8,935 bases of DNA from an uncultured Coriobacteriaceae bacterium (GCA_900555105.1 USJP01000040.1:1-8935); one strand, 5' to 3'; counted from the first letter of the stretch, positions 1 through 6,761 are shown. Numbers and translations: made by a program. Notes: a model not told the origin generated them from the sequence alone.

Positions 1-1309
1 CGCCCGTCTCACCACCGCCCGTCTCGCCGCCGGTTTCCGTGCCAGTGCCGGGTTGCGTGGGTTCGGAGGGCACCGTCGTTCCGCCCGTATCCCCCGAATC
101 ACCAGGCACTTCGTCCGACCAGCCATAATCCGCACCGCTGTCATAGCTGTAGTCGGGCGTGAAGAACACGCCGGGCTCGTCGTAGTCAAAGGCGTACTGC
201 GCACCGCCTGCCGCGTTGATCGCATCTTGGACGCCCTGCGCCGTGGCGTTGGCCTGCCCCACTCCCTCGCTTCCGTTCGTCGCAACATACACCGCGCGCG
301 ACACATCCGCGATGACCGAAACGCCCAGGTAGTTGTCGATGCCCTCGGTCATCACGACGAGCACGTAGGGGTGAGCCGCCAGCACGACACCACCGTCGTG
401 CTCGGCCTGGTTGAGTTCGCCGGTCTTATGTGCCACCTGAACACCCGCAGGGATGGCGTCAGTCAGACCCGCGTTGATCGTCTGCTGCAGCAAGAAGCTC
501 ATAGCAAGCTCGCTCATCTGCTCGTTTACCAGCTTGCCCGAAGCGATGAGGTTCAGGATGGTTGCCGCGTCGTCGGAGGTCATGCGGTTGCGCATGCCCT
601 GGTCAGCGGCGACCACGTCCATCATCTTGCGCGCCATGACGGTGCCGGTGAGACCAAGCTTGCTCGCCTCCTCGTTCACCGCATCCATGCCAATGAGGTC
701 GACGATGACGTTGGTGGCTGTGTTGTCACTGTCGGCGATCATGCGCCGCGCAAGTTCTCGCAGCTCATAGGTGCCAGGGCCGTCATCTTGCACAGTGCCC
801 GTGCCCGAGACGATGTCCGAGACCTTAACCTCCACCTGAGCGGAGAGGTCAATCTCCCCTGCAGCCACCTTGTCGAAAAGCGCCGCCAGTACGACCAGCT
901 TGATCATGCTCGCAGAGGCATGCTGCGTCGAGCCGTTCACGCTCACGATGCCGGCAGGCGTGCCCACAGGAAGGTACGTCACCGAGACGGCCTGCCCATA
1001 TGGGGCTGTCACCTGCTCGATTGCCTGGCGCACGCTGGCGCTGGCGCGCTCGATGTCCGCCGTGTTTTGGGCGACTGCGGCCTGGCGAATCGTATCCGCC
1101 GCAGAAACCGAGTCTTGCTCTGAGGTGTTGACAGAAGAGCCCTTGACAGCTGCGGACGTCGCCCTATCAACATCGCCCGCATCGGCACCGCAACCTGCCA
1201 AGAAAAGTAGGCAGCAACCCGCGAGCGCGCAAGGAAGTGCGAGACGCATCATCCACCGCGCACTCCGCAAAACCCTGCTTGTGCCCACTGTCTCACCCTG
1301 TATCGACAT
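1..1309 (-). CDS. Lipoprotein serine hydrolase, class A beta-lactamase-like (3' end outside window)
   Basis: This 436-codon fragment is open to the window edge. From the ATG at 1309 (preceded by GGTGGGAG) it has a basic start, a hydrophobic stretch and a lipobox L37-A-G-C40, so it should be a lipid-anchored extracytoplasmic protein. All three active-site motifs of the penicillin-binding/class A serine hydrolase fold are visible: S134-M-I-K137 (nucleophile Ser, general-base Lys), S194-D195-N196 and K295-T296-G297. The omega-loop ExxLN, expected some 35 residues after SDN, is absent (the stretch is rich in Met, Ala and Asp), so real beta-lactamase activity is doubtful; a peptidoglycan-related peptidase or binding role is more likely. 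After about residue 375 comes an acidic, Tyr-rich tail, then a Gly/Glu/Thr/Pro low-complexity stretch with GGET repeats running off the edge, probably a wall-spanning linker. An alternative start is the ATG pair at 1252/1249, which gives a shorter, more typical lipoprotein signal. It is probably not functionally linked to the molybdoenzyme block. Confidence 0.88.
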   Translation of the reverse strand, partial: MSIQGETVGTSRVLRSARWMMRLALPCALAGCCLLFLAGCGADAGDVDRATSAAVKGSSVNTSEQDSVSAADTIRQAAVAQNTADIERASASVRQAIEQVTAPYGQAVSVTYLPVGTPAGIVSVNGSTQHASASMIKLVVLAALFDKVAAGEIDLSAQVEVKVSDIVSGTGTVQDDGPGTYELRELARRMIADSDNTATNVIVDLIGMDAVNEEASKLGLTGTVMARKMMDVVAADQGMRNRMTSDDAATILNLIASGKLVNEQMSELAMSFLLQQTINAGLTDAIPAGVQVAHKTGELNQAEHDGGVVLAAHPYVLVVMTEGIDNYLGVSVIADVSRAVYVATNGSEGVGQANATAQGVQDAINAAGGAQYAFDYDEPGVFFTPDYSYDSGADYGWSDEVPGDSGDTGGTTVPSEPTQPGTGTETGGETGGGETG

Positions 1310-1329
1310 GCCATCTCCCACCTAATACA

Positions 1330-1362
1330 GGCGGCCCCACGTCCAGTCACCGCGGGGCCGCC
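1330..1362 (-). terminator. GC-rich hairpin between the chaperone gene and the lipoprotein gene
   Basis: A perfect 9-bp inverted repeat, GGCGGCCCC (1330-1338) and GGGGCCGCC (1354-1362), encloses a 15-nt loop. It sits 90 nt past the stop of the TorD-like gene and about 20 nt before the start of the serine hydrolase gene. On the minus strand an AAAA run precedes the stem and the 3' side (CTGTATTAGG) is only weakly T-rich; on the plus strand TTTT follows after 7 nt. It most likely ends or attenuates leftward transcription from the molybdoenzyme block, but the poor U-tract leaves room for a leader or attenuator structure of the lipoprotein gene. Confidence 0.5.
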
Positions 1363-1451
1363 GTCTCAGTTTTAGAAATGGGTATTATCCTGTGCTCGCA
1401 TGGCAAGGTGGCGGAGGAGATTTGATTTCACCTAATAAGGAAACCCCCTCA

Positions 1452-2129
1452 TCAAGCAGCCATCTCCTCATACAGAAGCTCGATGTTCCCAGGCTCTTCG
1501 CCGATAAACGCACCTGTCAATTTCAGCACGCCGCGATAAAAGCGCGTTTGGACAATCGCAGACGCAAGAGCTTGGAAATCTGCATACCAACTCGTCACGT
1601 GCTCTGTCAAGAAACTCCGTTGCTTGTCGAGAACCTCCATCGCCCCGGAGGTGTCCCCACAACGGACGCACTCGATAGCCCTGTCGCACAGAAGTGCCAG
1701 ATAATCGAACATAAACGAAAGATGATCCTCGGGGACATCAAGGCCCGCGGGAACCCTAACACGGTTTGCCTTGAACTCCCTGTACACCTCGCCTTGCGGC
1801 ACGCCCATGAGTTGTGTCCCACCAAAGCGAAAGAGCGACTCATAGGGCATGGCAGTGCGGCCCTCGACGGTGATTGTGCCATAGAACGCGGATGTGAAGT
1901 CGCATGCAAGCTCCTCGCGCGTTCCCGTGTTGCGACGGCGCAAATAGCGCGCAATGTCGTTGCATCCCTCGTCGCAAGCATCGGTGCCGGCCCAGGCCGC
2001 CTCGGCAAACCCAGACACCACGAGCGCGTCAATCTCCTCCTGCGTCAGTGGCTTGAAAAACAGCCGAGCGAGCAGGCGATACGTACCCCCGCGTTCTTCC
2101 AGCATGCTAATAATCTCATCGTTGTTCAT
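1452..2129 (-). CDS. TorD/DmsD-family molybdoenzyme maturation chaperone
   Basis: A 225-residue, largely helical protein of the usual size for the TorD/DmsD/NarJ chaperone superfamily. These cytoplasmic proteins bind the Tat signal and the apo form of a molybdoenzyme, help molybdopterin insertion and prevent premature export. Visible family features are the N-terminal helix with R18-L-L-A-R-L-F (residues 18-24), the central P96-Y-E-S99 element, and the signature region E134-D-H-L137 followed by a hydrophobic helix (FMFDYLALL), matching the conserved ExxDH-type motif. The start chosen is the ATG at 2129, with GGGAAGG nine bases upstream; a GTG at 2186 would add 19 residues and overlap the preceding gene by 7 bp but has a poorer ribosome site. 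It lies 50 bp after the ferredoxin-like gene, so its client is almost certainly the Tat-signal catalytic subunit of the same cluster. Confidence 0.92.
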   Translation of the reverse strand: MNNDEIISMLEERGGTYRLLARLFFKPLTQEEIDALVVSGFAEAAWAGTDACDEGCNDIARYLRRRNTGTREELACDFTSAFYGTITVEGRTAMPYESLFRFGGTQLMGVPQGEVYREFKANRVRVPAGLDVPEDHLSFMFDYLALLCDRAIECVRCGDTSGAMEVLDKQRSFLTEHVTSWYADFQALASAIVQTRFYRGVLKLTGAFIGEEPGNIELLYEEMAA

Positions 2130-2179
2130 TTTCGTTTGCCTTCCCACCGCTTCAGGCCGCTTTAGGCCCAGGTACCGTC

Positions 2180-2767
2180 CTAGCACTCACCCGTCCACGA
2201 GGCGTACTTAGGCGAGAGGATATAACGCGTCACGGGATGCGCACCCGTCTCGTCGGTCAACTCATGGATGCATTCTTCGCTGTATCGTGCCATTTCGCGG
2301 CATACGTCGCTTTCTGGATCATCGAAGTCGCCGAAGAAGCGCGCCCCGCAGTTGCAGTTATGTACGCAGGCCGGTACGTCACTGCCGTCGGCGGTGAGCT
2401 CATGGCACAGAGTGCACTTGCGCGCGATGCCCGCATCCTCGTCGATCTGGCGCGCGCCGAACGGGCAGGCCGTGACGCACAGGCCACAACCGATGCATGC
2501 ATCGGTGTCCACCATCACATAGCCCGTCTCGTCTTCACGGAAAGACGCACCCGTGGGACACACCTCGATGCAGGGGGCGTTCTCGCACTGCTGGCACTGC
2601 ACGGGAAGCCAGTACTTTTCAACGTTGGGGAATGTTCCGAAGGGCCCCATCGCCTTTACCTTGTTGTATGCCGAACCCAGGGGCAGACCGTGCTCAAGTT
2701 TGCAACACACCACGCACGAGTCGCACCCAGAGCAGCGATCGAGGTTGATAAGCAGTCCCTTGCGCAT
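2180..2767 (-). CDS. Four-cluster [4Fe-4S] electron-transfer subunit (DmsB/NrfC-like)
   Basis: This 195-residue protein has sixteen cysteines placed as four [4Fe-4S] ligand sets: C12/C15/C18/C22, C58/C61/C66/C70, C91/C94/C97/C101 and C118/C121/C134/C138. That is the pattern of the beta subunits of DMSO reductase-family enzymes, which pass electrons to or from the molybdenum subunit. The family motif after the last cluster is present in altered form (C138-N-C-G-A then FFGD..DPESD), with Asn where Pro is usual. It has no signal peptide or membrane segment, so it should be exported folded by hitch-hiking on the Tat signal of its partner. The ATG directly follows the catalytic subunit's stop (TAAATG), and its GGAGGT ribosome site lies inside the last codons of that gene, so the two are tightly coupled. 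Extra cysteines include C21, C140 and C156. Confidence 0.95.
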   Translation of the reverse strand: MRKGLLINLDRCSGCDSCVVCCKLEHGLPLGSAYNKVKAMGPFGTFPNVEKYWLPVQCQQCENAPCIEVCPTGASFREDETGYVMVDTDACIGCGLCVTACPFGARQIDEDAGIARKCTLCHELTADGSDVPACVHNCNCGARFFGDFDDPESDVCREMARYSEECIHELTDETGAHPVTRYILSPKYASWTGEC

Positions 2768-5644
2768 TTAGAACACCTCCGGGCTGGTCGGCTCACCCTG
2801 CAAAGTGGGCATGAACGGTTCGAACTCCTTGGCCTGCGTCCACACGCGCTCGGGCTTCTCGCTCTTTTCGATCTTAACCGTGAACGCTCGGTAGCTGTTC
2901 GTGGCAAAGGCGGGGTTCTGGAACGAGTCGGCAGACAGGCAGTTGTAGCCGCACTCCTCAATACCGGGCGTAATGGACTCTTGCGTGTCGTCGAAACACT
3001 CGGGGTTCCAAAAGCGCTCGGTAAGCAGCACACCAGGAGCAATACCCTGCGTCACCTGCGCCATGGCATGCGTGCTCGCGCGACGAGAGGTTATCTTCAC
3101 CCAGTCGCCGTCGGCGATGCCGTACTCCTCGGCGGTCTGGGGGTTGATGCGCAGAAGAGGCGCGGGCATGAGCTCGCGGATAAACGGGGCGTGGCGCATT
3201 GTGCCGTGATGGAAATGCGGCAGGCGGCCCGTGGTGATGACGAGCGGGTACTCATCATCGGTCAGCGGGCTCTCCGTGGGCTCGTTGAACGTGCAGATGG
3301 GATCGTAATCCTCGCATGCCTCCTGTTCAAAGGGATACATGTAGGGAAAGCCCGTGCGAGCAAGGCGCAGCATGGCCTCACAGTACACATCCACCTTGCG
3401 CGACATCGTGGCAAAGCCGCGCGGCAGCCCATCGGAGACAATTCCCTCATACTGCTTGAACGCCACGTACTCGTCCATTGGCGTCTCGGTGTACATGTGA
3501 TCGGGATCCGACGTCATCTCATCCCACGAGGCATGGCCCATATTCTCCGCCCACGCCTGACGGGCAGCGTCATGGCTCTCGAAGAACGCGAGCTTATAGG
3601 CGTCGGGGTCGAAGACGTTCTCCTCCCCGAGCTTCTCCACTGTAGCCTGAGCGACCTGGTAGGGTACCACGAAGGGGTTAGCAGTCTCGCCCAGGTGCAT
3701 CACGTGCACACGCGCATACACGCGGTTCGCGTGCGTTGCAGGAGCCTCAAAGGAGTCGTACTCGAGCCACTCGTTGGTCGGCAAGAGCAAGTCAGCGCTT
3801 GCAACGGTGAAAGAAGTCATGTTCGGATACTGTTGAATGATGAAGTCCTGCTGGTCGTAGGCCTTCTTCCACTCAAGCGCCGGACCCATGACGGCGTATT
3901 TGTTGCCGCTCATCTCATACATGACACGCGGCCGGTAGGGCTCGCCCGTGGTGATGGCCTCACGCAGCTCACGCGGCGCGCAGGTCATCCACTGATGGAT
4001 GCCCTTGTGAGCGGTGGCACCGCAGGTGTCGCTGTGCGCCTGGAAATACTGCTTGCGCATCGCTTCACCGTCGCGGCCCTTTTCGTTCCAGCCGGCCACG
4101 ATGCCGTCGAGGTACTTGTCGTTCTGCTCTTGCGTCCAGCCGAAGTTCCAGCCCAGGCCATAGCGCTCGAAGTACGAGCTGAACTGGCCAATGCGCTGCG
4201 TGGGTCGGTCTTCAGTGAGAGCGGAGGGGCCGTGGGTCTGGTATGCAGAGCAGGGCGTCTCAATACGACCGAGCAGGGCGTCGATGGTCAGCATGCCCTG
4301 CGGAGCCGTGGAGGAGCACTCCTGGTGGTCGGAGAACACGCCGCCCGAGATGCCGCCCCAATCGGCGCCCACGTAAAGCTCCAGCGCCTCTTGAATCTTG
4401 TCCGCCTCGAGCCAGCACGTCTCAGCGGCAGCCTCAATCGTCCAGGGCTCGGCCTCCTCCCAGTAAATTTGGCCGGCCGTCTTCGCTTCCACGCCGTTCA
4501 CCTCGGCAGTCGCGAAAAGCTCCGGGTCAACTTCGAGGTCCTCAGGCGCGCAGAACGGCAGCGGCTTTATCTCGCCAGTCTTAGCGTCAAGGCACACGTA
4601 AGCGGGCGTGTCGTACACACCGTCCTTATCGGCCGCCGGGTTCACGTAGTCCGGCCAGACCTCCTCGGCCCTGTAGGCCATGCGCGTCTCAGGGTTGATG
4701 AGGAATGGCAGGTTCGTCCAACCCTTGCAGAACCCCTCGTCATACGCCTTCTGATCGATGATATAACGAATCCAGGCAAGGAGCAGGGCGTTGTCCGAGC
4801 CGGGTCGAATCGGCAGCCATACGTCGGCCTTCGTGGCCTCGGCGGTCATGTAGGGGTCGATAACGATGGTCTTCACACCGAGGTCGGCACGTGCATCTGC
4901 CAGGCCGTGCCCACCATGGGCAGCCTTGGAAGAATGGGGCTGACTGCCCCACAACACGAAGACGCGCTCGGTGTCGTCAATACGCCCCTCGGTAAGCTCG
5001 GAGGCATCCACGACGCCCATCCAACGCTCGGCCGCATCCATGTCGACGCAACAGTTGAAGCCTACGCCGCAACGCGTCACAAAATCGCGCGGCATGGCAC
5101 ACTGGCAAGCACCGCTTGCAAGCGAATTGCATCCACCGAACGTCGAGTCGATTGTGCCAGTCTCCCACTCAATGTAAGCTCCGCCACCGCCGCGCGCATG
5201 CCAGTACGAGTACGGACCGTACTTCTCAATTGCGGTGGAAATCTGCGTGCTTGCCAGATCGATAGCCTCGTCCCAGCTGATTGCCTCCCACTTGTTCTCC
5301 CCGCGCATGCCTACGCGCTTCATGGGATGCAGCACGTGACGGGGGCTGTACACCGTCTGGAGCTGAGAGAGACCCTTGAGGCAGATGCCGCCCTTGTTGA
5401 GGGGTCCATCGGGGTCTCCTTCGATTTTCACCACGACCCCGTCCTCGGTGTATACAATCACCGGGCAGCAATCGCAGCAGCCGTGACAAGCGGTCTTGTG
5501 CTTCTCCCTCGTCACGGGCTCATCGGCAAATGCCTGCGAAGTCTCCTCCAGCAGTGGACCGCCCGAAACAGCAAGGGCCGTTCCAGCTGCAGCAGCAGTC
5601 TTCAAAAAAGAGCGTCTCGTTACAAAGCGCGTGTTTGTGCCCAC
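2768..5644 (-). CDS. Tat-exported molybdopterin oxidoreductase catalytic subunit (DMSO reductase family)
   Basis: A 958-residue catalytic subunit binding bis-MGD molybdenum (or tungsten) and one [4Fe-4S] cluster. A twin-arginine signal T9-R-R-S-F-L-K15 is followed by an Ala-rich core and a likely cleavage site after A38-F-A40. The cluster motif is C53-x2-C56-x3-C60-x27-C88, with extra C57 and C59 between the ligands. The molybdopterin core includes W242-region WGSQPHSSKA (about 232-241) and a VIDPYxTxxATKADxWLPIRPG stretch about 261-282. The C-terminal dinucleotide-binding domain is about 798-925 (TTGRLPHFHHGTMRH, then GIADGDWVKI). The metal ligand is probably C180 or C182, in G170-G-C-N-S-L-A-S-G-A-C-Q-C182. 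Start: GTG at 5644 with GGGAGG five bases upstream. It is somewhat longer than DmsA, and its family includes DMSO/TMAO, polysulfide and arsenate reductases, acetylene hydratase and Eggerthella catechol dehydroxylases. The substrate is not identifiable. It is encoded with a FeS subunit and TorD chaperone but no membrane anchor. Confidence 0.95.
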   Translation of the reverse strand: MGTNTRFVTRRSFLKTAAAAGTALAVSGGPLLEETSQAFADEPVTREKHKTACHGCCDCCPVIVYTEDGVVVKIEGDPDGPLNKGGICLKGLSQLQTVYSPRHVLHPMKRVGMRGENKWEAISWDEAIDLASTQISTAIEKYGPYSYWHARGGGGAYIEWETGTIDSTFGGCNSLASGACQCAMPRDFVTRCGVGFNCCVDMDAAERWMGVVDASELTEGRIDDTERVFVLWGSQPHSSKAAHGGHGLADARADLGVKTIVIDPYMTAEATKADVWLPIRPGSDNALLLAWIRYIIDQKAYDEGFCKGWTNLPFLINPETRMAYRAEEVWPDYVNPAADKDGVYDTPAYVCLDAKTGEIKPLPFCAPEDLEVDPELFATAEVNGVEAKTAGQIYWEEAEPWTIEAAAETCWLEADKIQEALELYVGADWGGISGGVFSDHQECSSTAPQGMLTIDALLGRIETPCSAYQTHGPSALTEDRPTQRIGQFSSYFERYGLGWNFGWTQEQNDKYLDGIVAGWNEKGRDGEAMRKQYFQAHSDTCGATAHKGIHQWMTCAPRELREAITTGEPYRPRVMYEMSGNKYAVMGPALEWKKAYDQQDFIIQQYPNMTSFTVASADLLLPTNEWLEYDSFEAPATHANRVYARVHVMHLGETANPFVVPYQVAQATVEKLGEENVFDPDAYKLAFFESHDAARQAWAENMGHASWDEMTSDPDHMYTETPMDEYVAFKQYEGIVSDGLPRGFATMSRKVDVYCEAMLRLARTGFPYMYPFEQEACEDYDPICTFNEPTESPLTDDEYPLVITTGRLPHFHHGTMRHAPFIRELMPAPLLRINPQTAEEYGIADGDWVKITSRRASTHAMAQVTQGIAPGVLLTERFWNPECFDDTQESITPGIEECGYNCLSADSFQNPAFATNSYRAFTVKIEKSEKPERVWTQAKEFEPFMPTLQGEPTSPEVF

Positions 5645-5649
5645 ACTGT

Positions 5650-5655
5650 CCTCCC
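5650..5655 (-). promoter_or_regulatory. Ribosome binding site that fixes the GTG start of the molybdoenzyme
   Basis: GGGAGG on the minus strand lies five bases before the GTG at 5644. No ATG lies between this site and the twin-arginine motif, so the GTG start is well supported. Confidence 0.8.
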
Positions 5656-5670
5656 TTTCCTAACTTTGAC

Positions 5671-5738
5671 CGATGTGGCCCTACACGGCGTTACCGCAGG
5701 GTTGAGGGCCCGAAAGACTATTTGCAAGGACCACATCG
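5671..5738. promoter_or_regulatory. Widely spaced inverted half-sites upstream of the molybdoenzyme gene
   Basis: CGATGTGGCCC at 5671-5681 and GGACCACATCG at 5728-5738 form an inverted repeat of 11-bp arms with ten of eleven positions matching (the outer eight are perfect). The arm centres are 57 bp apart and the outer ends span 68 bp. The pair sits in the 158-bp gap between the repeat protein and the molybdoenzyme, 26 to 94 bp before the GTG start. The outer arm overlaps a short direct repeat, CACAT-CG-CACAT (5732-5743). Such an arrangement fits cooperative binding or looping by a dimeric regulator, possibly the neighbouring LuxR protein; that link is inference. I could not find a convincing sigma-70 -35/-10 pair here, as often seen at activator-dependent promoters. 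Confidence 0.4.
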
Positions 5739-5802
5739 CACATACGTTGTTTTAAAATCACCTGTTTGCTGCCGCCGTTGTGGCCGGCATAACGCCCGCG
5801 CG

Positions 5803-6423
5803 TCAGCTAACGCACCGGGTCTTCCACGCACCGTCCCACACGAGCGTTCCAGCACGCTCAAGGGCGTCTACAAAATAGCTCGGGTGCAGCGCCTGACCGT
5901 TCTCTGCGCGCGCAACGTCAAGCAAACCGCGTTCCCCAAGATGCGATGCAATCTCTGAGAAACTACGGGGCTGCATGCAAAACTCCAGGATTTCGTTAAA
6001 TACCGGAACTCTGTCTGCATGCTCGTCCTCGAGCTTGCCAAATCGACGGGCAGGGCTCATCTCCTCGGCAGCATCCGCGCCATCGGCGGTCGTTTGAACC
6101 GCGAACGACGCAACAAGGTCGTCGACCTCGTCTGGCGTCAGACCTACCTTTCGCTGCGCGTTCACCTCGACTCCCTCGTCATCAAGCTCAATCCAGTCAA
6201 GCCCGCCAAGCTCGACAAGGTTTCGCACAAGACGATAGGGACTCTGGGCCGCCTGCGAAAACTGCGGCCAGGACTGGACCGCCGCCTCAACCTCGCTCAG
6301 GTTGCGACGTTCCTTGCAAAACTCAAGGACACCCACGTATATTTCGCGATATAGCGGCTCGCCGCTGATGCATGCCACAAGCCTTTCCACCGTGTTTGAC
6401 ATTGCCCCATCTGTACAATCCAT
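5803..6423 (-). CDS. Unrecognised protein with two winged-helix-like repeats
   Basis: I do not recognise this 206-residue soluble protein. It contains two similar segments. Residues 27-80 run V32-LEFC-x4-N-L-S-E-V through a helix to a LDWIELDDEG hairpin-like end. Residues 139-200 run I145-LEFC-x4-S-F-S-E-I through a helix to a TLVWDGAW end. Each has the helix, helix, helix and beta-hairpin look of a winged-helix module, so a role in binding DNA or another protein is plausible. The repeats are joined by an acidic, Ala-rich linker (about residues 95-138). There is no signal peptide, membrane segment or cofactor motif; it has few cysteines. Start: ATG at 6423, with GGGGGTGA eight bases upstream; ATG 6402 (199 residues) is possible. 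A longer reading from 6588 is open but lacks a ribosome site. It is the first gene of the molybdoenzyme block, 158 bp ahead of the catalytic subunit, and divergent from the LuxR gene, suggesting a regulatory or accessory role there. Confidence 0.75.
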   Translation of the reverse strand: MDCTDGAMSNTVERLVACISGEPLYREIYVGVLEFCKERRNLSEVEAAVQSWPQFSQAAQSPYRLVRNLVELGGLDWIELDDEGVEVNAQRKVGLTPDEVDDLVASFAVQTTADGADAAEEMSPARRFGKLEDEHADRVPVFNEILEFCMQPRSFSEIASHLGERGLLDVARAENGQALHPSYFVDALERAGTLVWDGAWKTRCVS

Positions 6424-6633
6424 GTCTCTTCTCACCCCCTCCCCCGCAACACGTAGTCTCACCGTCATCCCACGCCGCAGTCTCGTTGCGACGCTGGATT
6501 CATAGTGCGGCTCAACAAGGGTCCAGCAACATTCACAAAGACGCTGAATCCCTTTGAGGCTCACATACACGCAAGCGTTTATTGACATAAGCGCGCCTGG
6601 TAAAAGGGCAAACAACAAAAGACTCAAGTAATG

Positions 6634-6648
6634 GAGTGCACTGCACTC
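6634..6648. promoter_or_regulatory. Perfect 7-1-7 palindrome, candidate operator
   Basis: GAGTGCA-C-TGCACTC is a perfect palindrome with a single central base, the shape expected of an operator for a dimeric helix-turn-helix protein. Its centre (6641) lies about 86 bp upstream of the inferred LuxR transcription start. On the other strand it lies just upstream of the TTGAGT element for the repeat-protein gene, so it could serve both divergent promoters. Binding by the adjacent LuxR protein is inference. Confidence 0.5.
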
Positions 6649-6714
6649 ACAAAATCTCCTTCCCCCAAAAAGAAACCGTCTCCTCCCATCCTCCCCAGCC
6701 CTACAATCCATGGT

Positions 6715-6720
6715 TATAAT
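6715..6720 (+). promoter_or_regulatory. Promoter -10 box of the LuxR gene
   Basis: TATAAT is a perfect sigma-70 -10 hexamer, 50 bp before the LuxR start codon. Seventeen bases upstream there is only TCCCCA, a very poor -35, so the promoter may depend on an activator. Transcription would begin near 6727, within the inverted repeat GCGAA-GCG-TTCGC (6727-6739), which could be an operator or a small 5' hairpin. Confidence 0.55.
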
Positions 6721-6754
6721 CCACAGGCGAAGCGTTCGCTTTACCGCACAGGGC

Positions 6755-6761
6755 AAGGAGG
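6755..6761 (+). promoter_or_regulatory. Ribosome binding site that fixes the LuxR start
   Basis: AAGGAGG is a near-ideal Shine-Dalgarno eight bases before the ATG at 6770. It rules in favour of this start over the in-frame ATG at 6710, which precedes the -10 box. Confidence 0.85.

Noticed and set aside
1..25. Ten-base direct repeat at the window edge
   Set aside because: It encodes the Gly/Glu/Thr tail of the lipoprotein and reflects low-complexity coding sequence rather than a separate repeat element.
53..1123. Long plus-strand reading frame at the left end
   Set aside because: It is antisense to the serine hydrolase, whose lipobox and three catalytic motifs are in the minus frame; the plus product is Arg/His-rich and lacks any motif.
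1385..1395. GATAAT-like -10 box for the lipoprotein gene on the minus strand
   Set aside because: The hexamer matches 5 of 6, but the only decent -35 (TTGCCA) is 11 bp away, far too close, so I do not call a promoter.
1392..2165. Plus-strand 257-codon reading frame
   Set aside because: It is a shadow of the TorD-like gene, which has clear family motifs and a ribosome site on the minus strand.
2130..2186. Upstream GTG start for the TorD-like protein
   Set aside because: It would overlap the FeS gene by 7 bp and add a non-family N-terminus, while the ATG at 2129 has a good ribosome site and a TorD-like first helix.
2237..5755. A 1172-codon plus-strand open reading frame antisense to the molybdoenzyme and FeS genes
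   Set aside because: It mirrors two well-identified genes in the complementary strand. Its product is an Arg/His/Leu/Val-rich sequence with no recognisable domain and no ribosome site, as expected from high-GC codon bias suppressing stops in the opposite frame.
5772..5790. Possible hairpin just after the repeat-protein gene
   Set aside because: Only four base pairs match at the ends (GCCG/CGGC), with mismatches inside and no adjoining T-run, so it is not a convincing terminator.
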